Source: Leptidea sinapis (taxonomy: Eukaryota; Arthropoda; Insecta; Lepidoptera; Pieridae). Taken from it: 64,000 bases of DNA. Positions 56,801 to 63,777 of the stretch are shown here, piece by piece. The notes under the pieces are model-generated. The model saw only the letters and a list, made by a program, of their open reading frames with translations. It was not told the origin of the DNA and searched no databases. The translations under genes were made by a program, and so were the position numbers. Each line of letters starts with the position of its first letter. Positions within the stretch are counted from its first letter, which is position 1. The DNA lies in assembly GCF_905404315.1 (NCBI RefSeq), contig NC_066267.1:5594501-5658500 (forward strand), given 5' to 3'.

Positions 56801-58236
56801 ACCATGAATATTAGTATAACGATGAGACACAGCACCACCACTATCGCGAAGGGCAGCAGCAGATGTGTGTTTATGTCAAACGGAAGGTCTCCGTTCACCA
56901 TTATATAAAACCTGTCAACAATCAGCACAAAAAAAATTCATAAATCAAAATCACTTTATTCATGTAGGTCACAGAAATGACACTTTGAATGTCAAAAAAA
57001 AATATTATTGAATCTACTGCTACTTCGTAAGGGTTGCGCTAATGAGAAGAAGATGTAGAAGAAGATATATATATATATAACTTAATAAATATATATTCAC
57101 GCCCTTGATTATACATTACATCTCATAACAATACAGGGTTATTGGTGATTCGACGTATACTTGTTACGAGGTGATAGGAGTGACTATTTTAACCTCTATA
57201 TGCATTATGCAAAAGTTTTTGATTAACTTTTTTTAGGATTAGTCAACAATGCAACATTAAAAATTTGTTTAAACAAAGTATCAATTTAAATCTTATTTTT
57301 TCTTCTGATTTATAAAAACGATTAAACACTGGTTATTTATCAATATTTAAAAAAACAATTATCTGATGTTCAGCTGATGGTAATTGAAACGCCCATTACA
57401 ATGCAGTGCCGCTCAGAATTCTTGAAAACTAGAAAAATTCTGAGGGGCACTACAATTGCGCTCGTCACCTTGAGTCATAAGATGTTAAGTCTCATTTACC
57501 AAGTATTTTCACTAGCTATGGCGCCCTTCAGACCGAAACAGAATAATGCTCACACATTACTACTTCACGGCAGAAATAGGCGCCGTTGTGGTACCAATAA
57601 TCTAGCCGGCATCGTGTGCAAAGGAGCCTCCTCTTGGTAAAGTTATGTATCTATATATATATAAAAGAGAATGTATGTTTGTATGTTTCCTAATAACTCC
57701 TAAACTATTCGACCGATCTCATTGAAATCTTTTGTAATAAATTCGTTGAAACTCAAGGAAAGTTTACATATATAATTTATATGGCAAAACAACGTTTGCC
57801 AGGTCAGCTAGTTTTAAATAATAATATAAATTAATAAAAGTTCACTTTAAAAGCTCTTGCCTGTTGCACTGGTGTTGCAAAAGAGGCATGAGTGGTGTTA
57901 CTTAACTCCCATCAGGTTATTGAGACGTTGGCGTAGTAGCCTCCTATTCAATAAAATACATATTTCTGGTATGTCATCACCGATGCCCACCCCACATTTT
58001 CCAGGAAGGTGTACTTCGCAATCGCGTTTTGCAATGTAAAATTGTGGACTGTATATTCTCGCGTCAATTTACGTCTTAACGTGAAAGTGAAATTGGTAGT
58101 CGGTGTAATTTAAAAACAAAAAATAAAACTTACTTATTTATATAAATGTACTCTTCGGAAAGTATCTGGCCCGCCAGGTCACTCACGAACACCGAAGGAA
58201 TATCTATCCCTACCGGGTCCTTCGCTGACATCGTCT
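32896..58236 (-). CDS. RNF13: RNF13-like PA-TM-RING E3 ubiquitin ligase, 3' eight exons
   Basis: Exons, 5' to 3' on the minus strand: 58236-58134, 56911-56803, 53412-53238, 52850-52681, 37147-37043, 36373-36330, 35967-35768, 32951-32896. All junctions are AG/GT and phases agree. The order is that of RNF13: end of the PA domain (GIDIPSVFVSDLAGQIL), a transmembrane helix (LPFAIVVVLCLIVILIFM), a basic stretch, KKIPICKF, then a C3H2C3 RING-H2 finger (CAICLDDY, LPCAHAYHSKC, CPVCK) split over two exons, and an acidic serine tail with the dileucine-type motif DTEPLL. RNF13 relatives sit in endosomal/lysosomal membranes and ubiquitinate cytosolic substrates. Signal peptide and most of the PA domain are missing (right of 58,236). 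The 15.5-kb intron 52,680-37,148 contains the minisatellite, an RTE LINE and the BEL element. The last exon is less certain than the others. Confidence 0.88.
33265..33460 (+). mobile_element. repeat carrying a hammerhead-ribozyme-like core inside a long inverted repeat
   Basis: Outer arms around 33,313-33,339 and 33,415-33,439 are imperfect inverse copies (gccaatatttgtgtct and agacaaatattgg). Between them lie CTGAGGA (33,369-33,375), stem gtctc/gaggc with loop gtgta, GAAAC (33,392-33,396) and GTC (33,401-33,403). Flanking octamers aacatttt and gaattgtt pair as helix I with one mismatch. Penelope-like retroelements are known to carry hammerheads with a very short helix III; membership here is inferred. 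One extra U sits between CTGAGGA and helix II. Confidence 0.6.
33465..34590. other. intergenic or 3'-flanking intronic DNA without recognised features
   Basis: It lies between the last two exons of the RNF13-like gene. AT-rich, with no supported exon, RNA gene or repeat. Confidence 0.4.
34590..34815 (+). repeat. repeat family Z copy and left arm of a 63-bp inverted repeat
   Basis: Family Z sequence (gctactagattacttac, gttccgaaatcatattatgg) runs to about 34,710. At 34,757-34,812 lies a segment ending cctgacgttagctggtcaac followed by tagat, whose inverse copy is at 36,954-37,016. Confidence 0.55.
35455..35592 (+). mobile_element. LINE 3' tail (family J4)
   Basis: Sequence ending aataaagtgattttgatttg. 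Tail-only copies recur at 36,236-36,295 (plus) and 56,935-57,065 (minus). No coding remains. Confidence 0.5.
35996..36170 (-). repeat. interspersed repeat family A, truncated copy 4
   Basis: Inverse of the 3' half of family A (gtgggaggctcctttgcaca at its left end). It ends about 30 bases upstream of the acceptor of the RNF13-like exon 35,967-35,768, so it supplies part of the branch-point region. Confidence 0.7.
36585..36960 (+). mobile_element. LINE family J3, 3' end copy
   Basis: Frame pieces SRLHKIHNSFKGKCIHF and NKVPATVQAFSTNKF represent the C-terminus of a CR1/Jockey-like RT. The 3' UTR includes ttagaaatgacctcaaaaat. Relatives: 12,225, 53,725, and a tail at 61,030-61,150 (minus). Confidence 0.6.
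37170..37294 (-). mobile_element. LINE family J2, 3' tail
   Basis: Inverse of the J2 3' UTR (aacctgagaagaacgggggc), beginning 23 bases upstream of the RNF13-like exon 37,147-37,043 and abutting a Helitron-like end at 37,295. Confidence 0.6.
37295..37515 (-). mobile_element. Helitron-like element, reverse copy
   Basis: The CTAG terminus is at 37,295-37,298, followed by tggacccgacagacgttgtc. The body matches the element at 3,140-3,565 in reverse. The far end is degraded. Confidence 0.55.
37769..38013 (+). repeat. left terminal repeat of the BEL element
   Basis: A 245-bp repeat beginning tgtacggtcaacagcatgtc and ending acattgtggtcct. By eye it is identical to the reverse complement of 46,054-46,298. 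A further 19 bases (38,014-38,032) separate it from the primer-binding segment and may belong to the true LTR end, which is therefore not fixed. Confidence 0.85.
38033..38107 (-). tRNA. complete tRNA-Asp(GTC) complement at the BEL primer-binding position
   Basis: On the minus strand this is a full cloverleaf: acceptor arms TCTTCGG/CCGGAGA, discriminator G, anticodon arm CCCGC-CTGTCAC-GCGGG with anticodon GTC, T arm CGGGG-TTCGATT-CCCCG, then CCA. Genes for nuclear tRNAs do not encode CCA, and no T-run follows. The plus strand begins TGG just inside the left repeat, exactly where a primer binding site belongs. It is best read as a reverse-transcribed primer copy, 75 nt instead of the usual 18 or so, rather than a host tRNA gene. 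Confidence 0.8.
38121..38330 (+). repeat. 62-bp tandem repeats in the BEL leader
   Basis: The unit begins attgtggtccttcggccttt and starts at 38,121, 38,183 and 38,245, with a degraded fourth at 38,307. Its first bases repeat the end of the terminal repeat (attgtggtcct). Confidence 0.85.
38570..46093 (+). CDS. BEL/Pao Gag-Pol-Env polyprotein, single frame
   Basis: 2,507 codons without a stop. In order: Gag with a DUF1759-like region (about residues 240-390) and cysteine/histidine knuckles (476-535); a protease segment with ALIDPCAESS (Asp601), where D-S/T-G would be canonical; reverse transcriptase with YMDD at 1000-1003; RNase H (about 1170-1290, FCDSS and WSDST); integrase with an HHCC finger (1465-1525) and core Asp1554, Asp1620, Glu1673; an integrase tail. 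An envelope-like part follows: hydrophobic segment near 1884-1904, a furin-type RRRR site at 2001-2004 before a hydrophobic GLINAVGN region as in baculovirus F/errantivirus proteins, and a membrane anchor at 2428-2447. The ATG context is accATGg. The frame runs into the right terminal repeat, where it stops. Env in the same frame as pol is unusual. Confidence 0.9.
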   Translation: MEALLTTQNQIMSAINTQCVNFKKDGPERKTPAYIEKRLNALDSYWSEFQTNHTRLCAEFEDPNHRYFAENHYQRTKDFYQEVRNMISNYVTSDPSKPLLRPATPLSQGSDRRDIFSPAQEGPSFSFPAPKLSNQGNSSRVEEMLRKQKSNFKALSRTIEAVDLESCSDRWEFEDILRTIQSRWSVIDSLHWDIDSEGLLDNEEYETAFAEMEKKYNTMKKAVNRQMWSSSYRERSTPQMDIPTFSGNYQDWICFKDLFSETIHHNKSLPNAQKMQFLKSKLRGEAEKLVHHLRINSENYEVCWDILNQRYHNTRLIFNSHIQLLLTMPTIQHQSAAVIKKLHDTTNECLNSIKAMGIDISNWDPLIVYILCQKLDTETHNDYIVSLKNPKELPTLLDFLKFLEIKFTSLESSRRKQDFNKSNSSQVHQNQYQKPWAEKHTNNHLHNFMNRNFKPRPAVINHVNTKPVHIAPQRKCILCKTCCHELFKCKQFLESAPLNRLKVIESNKLCKNCLINHYDKECSSEKTCRFCNQQHNTLLHNALVTFAPSTSRNTEIENSPRRSNICVTNAPQETMPKLLATAKVNIMSMDGCHHTMRALIDPCAESSLITENAAQLLGLPRIKRHCVVVGVGAKANNSKGVAQLSVSSLHNNFTFKTEAYVMKHVVGNLPHETLEKPAWPYLQKLPLADPEFYKSRPIDLILSVEVYELIILPGLIRNGTSLPIAQNTKLGWILSGTIKPNQTYCNVVMVDLQDIQRFWEIEDISDNSVNITDEDNHCLHHYQQHTTRKPDGRYVVRLPLKPEITEKLGESKTKAVAQFRQLERRFCKNKIIEQNYKQFIHEYINLNHMKKCNSNPILQCYLPHHCVIRTDSTTTATRVVFNASAKTSTGLSLNDLMYSGPNLQEDLFTLILKWRQYQIAFTADIEKMFRFIDVHDDDQPLQKIVWRDSEKQPLEEYQLTTVTYGTKAAPFLAMMTLKRLAKDEGHRYPEAAEVLATRLYMDDLLHGHHDLQSAKRLISDLINLLKLGGFNLRKWSSNQPDVLPDNQLPCEDQAYVFKYQESTKALGLKWHPDEDYFTFQLNSEPVSKLTKRSLLSNISKIFDPLGWLSPVTTKLKLLFQEVWLLNLLWDDELPADINTKWKTIEADITKISHITIPRWLQSSKNDTIELHGFCDSSQNAYACVVYCRVNNITSNQSSVVLVASKSRLVPVKKNVSLPRLELCAAVLLTKVMKITCKCLSDYNIKIYGWSDSTAVLGWLNGDPCKWKPFVANRVKQVIDIIPSSSWHYVSTKDNPADCASRGITTEQLINHSMWWIGPHWLRSFEESKLTNKLYTTCEELKKPLLNINVNTIKYQNKVIDSIISRYSDFTRASRVLAWVLRFTPKSFNTNKTNYLTILEIRKAKNLIIRHIQQVEFLEDIQYIKNHNQPNPKSKLLKLKPFIDNQGLLRVGGRLTNAKIEDSMKHPCILPHNHLLTDMIIDHAHKMTFHGGPRLTLAWLRQEYWILGGNNAVKKRLRRCVLCRRHDPLKHDQLMGDLPPARINRTRPFYHLGVDFTGFVDVKSAKGRSVRCTKGYVAVFVCMATKAVHLELVSDLTASAFLAALRRLAARRGSPGHIYSDNGTNFIKANRVLQEEIVNLKTILNDQFYAEIAEMSIEWHFNAPSWPSAGGLWEAAVKSLKYHLKRVIGEQNLTYEEFSTLLAQLEGCLNSRPLCPLSEDVEDLDCLTPSHFLSSGPTLTIVESEHDLRTRWQLVQKIYQDVWKRWRAEYLTQLNARSKWRRSQPNLNVGGIVIIHDANLPPGKWALGRIVQLHPGQDGLVRVVSVKTKNGIMKRPVVKLSLLPINHSNDEDSNQIHETTDHNQPKHQSNDDLPKPKRRARRGIVNLFTMALMLFTFLFSPATCAYNAINFNDSQSLYLDKISTMRLVQDEWKLVVYYDLKPYWQGSKLLSKYIDHMEYICKESSVRNHCESILIQLQHSYTELSHYNNILSTQQFPRGHARRRRGLINAVGNVAHALFGVLDDQFAKQYIQDIDLIRENQNHLAALWKNQTSVIEAEYNVLKRMQGSIDKQYKIFTHYLNQLKNATNDVKSQLKDVENNNEFLLCAMAANSLESNLKNVQDVLLDTVSEVYFGKFNIHLLKPDQLLEELNIISGRLSNDLSLPIENTHTELTKMYHLLKVRAKMLNDYFIFEIRIPLVSRDHYQVYKIYPVPRRNGKTMVTLVPVSDYIAINLRRDSFMTISHLELNNCLHLDTETQLCPLEKPISHMSHDDVMCSKDQETKQCRTKTAKCLDWWSQLSEVNTYFFFCCDSYPVRIICGEQMFSNHLNNSGIIRLGPDCVLKGQDITIYARRLQNNTLTIQTDIPAIDIHPINHIFNQNKTFVSLISEPASVMGGYDQELDDIGAKIKQMNSESGLKGGISYHDVHHYVAIYVVAGVLVAGAAAYAVRRWCPRRSRRQDSSAPPAPAAAGAGPAASHPPRPEPRGLTKISTIRLEGPQCTVVWFRTE
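46054..46298 (-). repeat. right terminal repeat of the BEL element, inverted
   Basis: Reverse complement of 37,769-38,013, ending gctgttgaccgtaca. A normal LTR retrotransposon would have the same orientation at both ends. The junction on its left reads ccggctcgaaggaccacaat; the bases gaaggaccacaat also match the reversed leader repeat. Confidence 0.85.
46310..48698 (-). mobile_element. RTE-like LINE, 5'-truncated, with nearly intact reverse transcriptase
   Basis: The minus strand runs without stop from the array junction to 46,487. It begins in the end of an APE-type endonuclease (TTYNEIDFILTNR, SSDHR), followed by a coiled lysine-rich linker and the RT with YRPISLMPNLYKIFSKII, REQAGFR, VDYSKAFDSIKH, GVRQGDPLSP and the catalytic FADDLIII (about 47,180-47,205). 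The C-terminal KLKWRWAGHTLR and RWEDDFKKVAGP are typical of RTE. A stop at 46,487 cuts the last 20 or so residues (KFLEEAYVGRQ follows). The 3' tail is an AT-rich microsatellite (46,310-46,440). The element has the same orientation as the RNF13-like gene. Confidence 0.85.
48699..52766. repeat. 100-bp GC-rich minisatellite made of exon end plus splice donor
   Basis: The core ccagcagcgg recurs at 48,701 and every 100 bases to 52,701, giving 41 units, the outer two partial. On the minus strand each unit consists of 86 bases of the RNF13-like exon (from gcgagcgggtgcgg to cagacgcag) and the first 14 intron bases gtacgtacacactc. Forty full CAG|GTACGT donors result (exon-end positions 48,781 to 52,681). 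Units look identical except for C instead of T at 48,870, 48,970 and 49,070. All six reading frames are open over more than 4 kb; the long open frames are not taken as genes. Confidence 0.95.
53725..54140 (+). mobile_element. LINE family J3, 3' end copy
   Basis: The frame reads SRLHKKHNSFNGKCIHFNNK, then VPATVQVLSINKFK and a basic end RLYRKTYYS, followed by a 3' UTR with tgcgccgcttcttctgagag. 5'-truncated LINE in an intron of the RNF13-like gene, antisense to it. Confidence 0.65.
54145..55370. other. intronic sequence without supported genes
   Basis: AT-rich, with one GC-richer patch (54,590-54,730) that yields short frames but no motif. Several aactaac/gaactac words occur near 53,505 and 55,340-55,372 and again at 56,157-56,185, either side of the Tc1 element. 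Confidence 0.4.
55374..56155 (+). mobile_element. Tc1-like element, internally deleted, with TA target duplication
   Basis: Ends CACTGGCCT...CAAAAGTAAGTATCACAC at the left and the inverse at the right (56,128-56,155) are terminal inverted repeats of about 30 bp, with TA outside both (55,372-55,373 and 56,156-56,157). Inside, 55,686-56,006 encodes the N-terminal helix-turn-helix part of a Tc1 transposase (VEDCARIMAFLELGISMRRT, GRPRCTSARGDRYI), broken by a stop at 56,004. The DDE catalytic half is absent, so the copy cannot move on its own. Confidence 0.85.
56165..56665 (+). repeat. decayed relative of the hammerhead-bearing repeat, with a J1 tail inserted
   Basis: The start tgtccataattatccaaatg parallels 33,284-33,304. 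Between about 56,376 and 56,440 sits an inverse J1 LINE tail. The core then reappears: CTGAGGA at 56,625-56,631, stem gcctc/gacgc with loop gtgta, GAAA at 56,648-56,651. The GTC cleavage triplet and helix I partner are missing downstream, so it should not be catalytic. A stretch related to the helix I region lies upstream in inverse orientation (56,536-56,580). Confidence 0.55.
57365..57638 (+). repeat. interspersed repeat family A, copy 5
   Basis: Begins in gatgttcagctgatggtaat and ends aaggagcctcctcttgg. Confidence 0.7.
57650..57811 (+). mobile_element. short Helitron-like element
   Basis: Starts TCTATATATATATAAAAGAG and ends acgtttgccaggtcagctag followed by T; 162 bp, a compact copy with both termini. 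Confidence 0.7.
57850..58045 (+). repeat. degenerate LINE J1 3' tail
   Basis: Pieces such as cactggtgttgcaaaagagg and gcctcctattcaataaaa follow the J1 tail order but with many changes. Confidence 0.4.
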
Positions 58237-58261
58237 CTGGAATATTAATCATATTATTATA

Positions 58262-58475
58262 AATTCAAATTCAAATATTTTTATTCAAAATAGGATGTGA
58301 AATCACTTATTGAAAGTCAAAAACTACCACCAATTCCAAAATGAATGGCTCAGACCTGAGAAGAACGGGCGCAACAAATTCAGCGGGCGAAAAAATATGT
58401 TTACAAAGTAATATTGTACAATTAAACTTATTATTTAATACCCTGAGGGCGGTCACTCCATTCCCAATCTGAATA
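58262..58475 (-). mobile_element. LINE family J2, 3' tail
   Basis: Starts in the A/T-rich tail ttcaaatatttttattcaaa and reaches gggcggtcactccattccca, the inverse of the DWEWSDRP coding end. It lies 26 bases upstream of the RNF13-like exon at 58,236. Confidence 0.65.
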
Positions 58476-58493
58476 GATATATCAGTGCAGATA

Positions 58494-58811
58494 TCTAATA
58501 TATAAAATTCTCATGTCGTGGTGTTTGTAGTTAAACTCCTTCGAAACGGCTGGACCTTGATTCTCATGAAATTTTGAGTGCATATTGGGTAGGTCTGAGA
58601 ATCGGACAACATCTATTTTTCATTCCCCTAAGTGTTAAGGGTGGTCCACGCCATTTTTTTTTATTTTTTTTACATTTTTTTTAAATTTGTTTGATTATGA
58701 ATCAGCATTAAAAAATACATACAACTTCAAATTTTCACCCATCTACGATCAACAGTTACTTTTGTATCGCGATTTCAATATCGGCTATACAACGTTTGCT
58801 GGGTCAGCTAG
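58494..58811 (+). mobile_element. Helitron-like element
   Basis: Starts TCTAATATATAAAATTCTCA and ends acgtttgctgggtcagctag|T. The internal acggctggaccttgattctc resembles the element at 3,140. Confidence 0.65.
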
Positions 58812-59004
58812 TATCCAATATATATCACAGTTCATACTAGTTTAGCTGTCTTTACTGCCTGTATTGTATGTAAATAAAGTTATTATTATTTTTCAAGAGG
58901 ATTTCATCATTAATCGAAAGACGTCCACTGCATGACAAAGTCGCCCCTTTTTAGAGGATTTCATCTAACATAATTGGTGAGATGTAACACATTTTTGTTT
59001 ATAC

Positions 59005-59225
59005 AGCGTGTCCCAATAATGGCGACATTGATTCTACACACGGGTAGAGTTATCTAACCTTAATCGTAAAAAAATAATTCTAAAATTTAAAGTAAATAAT
59101 TTAAATTTACAAACTAAAAAATATTACATTTTAAAAATAAAATTTTAATCACCCTTACTGGCTACGCTAGCGAGCGGCTACTAGATTTATTACAGGATGT
59201 TCCGAAATTGTATTATGGATTTTTT
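59005..59225 (+). repeat. interspersed repeat family Z, third copy
   Basis: Begins gtgtcccaataatggcgaca; shares aataattctaaaatttaaag, ctactagattt and gttccgaaattgtattatgg with 25,290 and 34,590. Confidence 0.5.
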
Positions 59226-59404
59226 TTTAACAAAAAACAACCGACATCAAAAACACTATTCCAAAACAATAGATATAATATACCTATCCTAAAAAGTATA
59301 AAAATAATTACGTACTTTTATACAATCTAGTTAATTAATCTTATTCTAGTTATGATTATTCTTATTTTTGATGTTCAAATAAAAAAAAGAATTATCAAAA
59401 TATT

Positions 59405-59955
59405 ATATAATATTATCCAAGAGCGTTGCCGGGCTTTAAGGATGGTGTACGTATTTTTGAAGGTACCCATGTCGTATTGTCCCGGAAACACCGCACAAGG
59501 AAGCTAATTCCACAGCTTTGTAGCACGTGGAAGAAAGCTCCTTGAAAGCCGCGCTGTGGAGTACCGCCATACATCCAGGTGGTGGGGATGATATCCCAAC
59601 TTGTGGCGTGTCGTGCGAAGGTGGAATTCGGCGGCAGGAATCAGGTGACACAGCTCATCAGAACACTCCCCGAGATAAATGTGGTAGAAGATACACAATG
59701 AAGCGACGGCTCTACTAAACGCCAAGTGATCCAGCAGTTCACAGAGCACTTGGTCTCCGACAATTCGAGCTGCTCTGCGTCAACGTATCAAATGGATCCA
59801 TCTGATATTGGGGTGCGCCAGACCAGAGATGACAGCAATACTCCATATGTGGACCTGCGCTTTATACAGCGCTAGAATGTAGTCCGGATTGAAGTATTGC
59901 CGTGCTCTGCCCAGCTTCTTCGAAGCCAATTTGGCTTTGATGAATTTTCTTGCGC
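59405..59955 (-). mobile_element. LINE family J1, 3' end copy
   Basis: The minus strand encodes HLAFSRAVASLCIFYHIYLG, ECSDELCHLIPAAEFHLR and TTRHKLGYHPHHLDVW in one frame and the FKAQVHIWS-like upstream part in another. About 550 bp remain. Confidence 0.7.
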
Positions 59956-60002
59956 CCGTTCTTCTCAGGTCTGAGGCATACTTTTTCATATGGGTGGTTT
60001 TG

Positions 60003-60288
60003 GTGGAGCAGATCCTTCAGCTGAGGGTATTTGATACGCCCTTCCCATTACAATGCTGCTCAGGATTCATGAAAAATCCAAAAATTCTGAGCGGCACTAC
60101 AAGTGCGCTCGTCACTTTGAGACTTAAGTTGTTTATTCTCATTTGCCCAATAATTTCACTAGCTACAGTAGTCCTTCTGACCGAAGCACAATAATGCTGA
60201 CACATTACTGATTCACGACAGAAATAGGCGCCGTTGTGGTACCCATACTCTAGCCGTAGCATCCTGTGCAAAGGAGCCTCCCACTGCT
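60003..60288 (+). repeat. interspersed repeat family A, copy 6
   Basis: Contains ttctgagcggcactacaagt and ends gagcctcccactgc. Moderately diverged. Confidence 0.7.
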
Positions 60289-61029
60289 TCACCAGAAAGT
60301 TAAGAAACCACCACTGTAGAAGTTCCCAGACGTGGGAAATTATGCAATACTCCCCCCTATCGGGGACCGAATATGCACGTACATGTTAGTAGGTAATACA
60401 CAGCACTGTATCAACAGGGTCATCAACTTAAGATGGTAACCTCTAAAAAACCAACTAATAAATAGAATCACACCGGATATATCGATAAATCTGCAAATGT
60501 AAACATAGCACAACGGAGCATTGATCGATAATGCCACTTCCATATATATACAATTTATCTTAATTATTAATATTACGCACAATAATTATTAAACAAACGC
60601 AAATTTATCACAAACCACACATACCTACTGCATCTACATGAGAATGAAAGAGTGTCAGGGAGTCTCTACTTAATCAGAAAATTAGAAAATTGAATCAATG
60701 ACAGTTTTTTAAAAACCGGCCAAGTGCGAGTCGGAGTCGTATATATATACATATATATACACCTAGGCAATACTGAAAATGTTTAAAAAATGAAAATCGG
60801 CTTAATGTAGAAAGTTGCCAATACTTTTATTGTTTTTGGAAGTAATCTCCGTTCCTCTCTATACATCGTCGCATTCGATGGAACCACTGAGAAAAGCAGT
60901 GGGCCCATTCATCTCCTATGGAATTTTCGTGCGCTTTCACCGCATCTTCAGGGCTCGTAAAGCGAATACCTCGAATTTTATCTTTAGTTCTTGGAAATAA
61001 ATAACTCATTATCTCGACACCTGCCATAG

Positions 61030-61150
61030 TCATAAAAGGCATTTATTTTCTCAAAATTGATTCCTTTAGAATTCTTTTTGATGTCATTTCTAATATACAA
61101 GATACTACTACCGCTTCGGAAACAAAACAAGACACAAGAAGTCAAATATT
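61030..61150 (-). mobile_element. LINE family J3, 3' tail
   Basis: Inverse of a J3-type tail (ttctcaaaattgattccttt, ttctttttgatgtcatttct), sitting at the junction between the mariner C-terminal piece and the J1 RT fragment. Confidence 0.5.
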
Positions 61151-61159
61151 CAACAACAA

Positions 61160-61743
61160 ACAAGAAGTATAATACGTCGTCAAAATTGGCGAGCAGCTTT
61201 CCAGGTGCCCGACCGTAAAACGCAAGTTCTGGTCGTTGTCGAAAGCTGCTCTTGGTAACTTCAACCATCCGTCCATGCCGCCGTTGCACATGAGGAATGA
61301 CACCCTGGCCCATACGGCAAAAGAGAAAGCCGATCTCCTGTGCACTCTTTTTGCCTCCAACTCGGTTCTTGACGACATTGGAAAAACACCGCCTACCATC
61401 CCGGGGTGTCAGAGCTACCAAAATCATGGAGTGCATAATTAACCGCCAGCTTTGGGTATACCTTGAGGGTCACCAGTTGATCAACGACCGGCAGTACGGC
61501 TTTCGCCATGGTCGGTCGACTGGCGATCTTCTGGTATACCTAACACATAGATGGCCAGCGGCTATTGAAAGCAAGGGGGAAGGCCCGGCAGTTAGCCTGG
61601 ATATAGCGAAGGCCTTTGATCGTGTATGGCACAAGGCGCTCCTCTCAAAACTTCCATCATTTGGGCTTCCTGAGAGCTTATGCAAGTGGACCTCCAGCTC
61701 GGGAAATTGTCGACCAGTGCCGGGAGAAACTTGTGTCTTCTAT
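61160..61743 (+). mobile_element. LINE family J1, reverse transcriptase core fragment
   Basis: Frame pieces SMPPLHMRNDTLAHTAKEKA and LFASNSVLDD precede INDRQYGFRHGRSTGDLLVY and VSLDIAKAFDRVWHKALLSK, i.e. RT motifs up to the first catalytic Asp. The second catalytic motif (xxDD) is missing because similarity stops at 61,743, where a J2 segment begins. At least one frameshift occurs near 61,420. Confidence 0.75.
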
Positions 61744-62415
61744 TAGTATACTTTAGTTATTTTCATAGTATTATGTCTTATGGTATATTGTTATGGGGCA
61801 GTGCGGCCGATATTAATACTATCTTTGTGCTGCAGAAGAGGGCTATTCGCGCGATTTATAACCTAGGTCCTAAAGAATCATTAAGAGAAAATTTTTAATT
61901 AATAAATATTTTGACTGTTGCTTCTCAATACATTTTCGATAATGTTTTGTATGTTCATAAGCACATTGAGGAATTTTCTAGAAACTGTGACATTCATAAT
62001 GTTAACACGAGGAATAAACATAAACTTGTAATGCCTACTACTCGGTTGGGTCGGGTTAGTAAGTCTTTTGTTCTACAATATGATCCCAGAAAATGTACAA
62101 AACAAATGTGTTACCAAATTTAAAAGATTGTTAAAAAACGTTTGTGTGGGAAAGGTTATTATAGCATAAACGATTTTCTTAATGACACCACGGACTGGGA
62201 ATAAAGCGAACACCCTCAGGCTCTTTAATTATAAATGTTTACTGTACGATATTACATTGTAATCCATATTTTATATTAAAAAGAAAAAGCCCGCTGAGTT
62301 TCTTGCACCCATTCTTCTCAGGTCTGAGGCAGTCTCTTTTGAATGGGTGGTAGATTTTGACGTTAAATAAATGATTTTGAATCCTATTTTGAATAAAAAT
62401 ATTTGAATTTGAATT
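61744..62415 (+). mobile_element. LINE family J2, 3' end copy
   Basis: Encodes SYGILLWGSAADINTIFVLQ, KRAIRAIYNL, then after a stop TVASQYIFDNVLYVHKHIEE and NTRNKHKLVMPTTRLGRVSK. The 3' UTR ends in a T/A-rich tail at about 62,415. The coding part is frameshifted. Confidence 0.7.
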
Positions 62416-62419
62416 TATC

Positions 62420-63145
62420 GAGTCCTCTCTCGAGATGGTCGCGGAATGGGGTAAATTGAACCTTGTCCAATTTAACCCCCAGAAGACTCAAGTTTGCGCG
62501 TTTACCACTAAAATCCCCATTTGCCGTATCACCGCTCTTCGACAACACTTCCCTTAAAGCCTCGCCTAGTATCGGAATACTGAATAATACACATTCTAGC
62601 GCTCTACAAAGCGCAGGTCCGGCCACACATGGAGTATTGCTGTCATCTCTGGTCTGGCGCACCCCAGTGTCTGCTCGATCCATTTCACCGCGTACAACGC
62701 AGAGCAGCTCGAATTCAGCTCGGGGACCCAGTGCTCTGTGAACGGCTGGAACACTTGGCGTTGCGTAGAGACGTCGCTTCATTGTGTGTCTTCTACCGCA
62801 TTTATCACGGGGAGTGTTCCAAAGAGCTGTTTAACCTGATTCCTGCCGCCGAATTCCACCTTTGCACGACACGCCACAAATTAGGATATCATCCCCACCA
62901 TGTGTGGCGGTCCTCCACAGTGCGGTTTTCAAGGAGCTTTCTTCCTCGTACTACTAAGCTGTGGAATGAGCTTCCTTGTGCGGTGTTTCCGGGACGATAC
63001 GACATGGGTACTTTCAAAAAAAGCGCGTACACCTTCCTTAAAGGCCGGCAACGCTCTTGTGATTCCTCTGGTGTTGCAAGAGAATGTGGGCGGCGGTGAT
63101 TACTTAGCACCAGGACCCGTACGCTCGTTTGTCCTCCTATTCCAT
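62420..63145 (+). mobile_element. LINE family J1, longest 3' end copy
   Basis: From FNLTPRRLKFARL-like sequence through MEYCCHLWSGAPQCLLDPFH, LCERLEHLALRRDVASLCVF, YRIYHGECSKELFNLIPAAE, HKLGYHPHHVWRSS to AYTFLKGRQRSC, then the 3' UTR and an A-run at 63,145. The upstream boundary meets the preceding J2 tail. This is the best reference copy of the J1 C-terminus in the window. Confidence 0.75.
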
Positions 63146-63436
63146 AAAAAAAAATATTCAACAGTCCGTTTTGCGGAGTGCGCTGAAGCTTTGTCGTGGT
63201 GAAGGAGGATCCTGCTTCGAGGACGCCGCTGTCGATTTTTTTCCAAGACAACAGGCAAACAGCGATTGACATACCAGTCTGCAGTAACTGTCCTTCCATC
63301 TTCTAGCACAACTGTCGCGAAATGACCTTTCCGCCCAAAGAATGAGTTGGCCGATCCTCGAAATAAACACCCACTGAGCTGATGTCTTTTGGTTTCGGGT
63401 TCGTAGCAATATATCCAGCTTTCATCAACTGTGCCT

Positions 63437-63777
63437 TTTACAACAGGATCCCAGAAAATGTTCAAAACAAAAGTATCACGTTATTCAAAATAATTGTTAA
63501 AAAACGTGTGTGTGGTAAAGGTTACTATAACATAAATTACTTTCTTAATGATACCACAGATTGGGAATGGAGCGACCGCCCTCAGGCTAATAAATAATAA
63601 GTTTAATTGTACAATGTTACTTTAATTGTAAAACATATTTTTGATGAAAAAAATGCCCGCTGAGTTTGTTGCGCCCATTCTTTTACGGCCTGAGGCATTC
63701 ATTTTGGAATGGTAGTTTTTTTGATTTTCAATAAGTGATGTCACATCCTATTTTGAATAAAACTATTTGAATTTGAA
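63437..63777 (+). mobile_element. LINE family J2, 3' end copy inside mariner
   Basis: Encodes YNRIPENVQNKSITLFKIIV, then NDTTDWEWSDRPQA, followed by the 3' UTR and the tail aaaactatttgaatttgaag. It separates the N-terminal and catalytic pieces of the mariner transposase. Confidence 0.75.
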
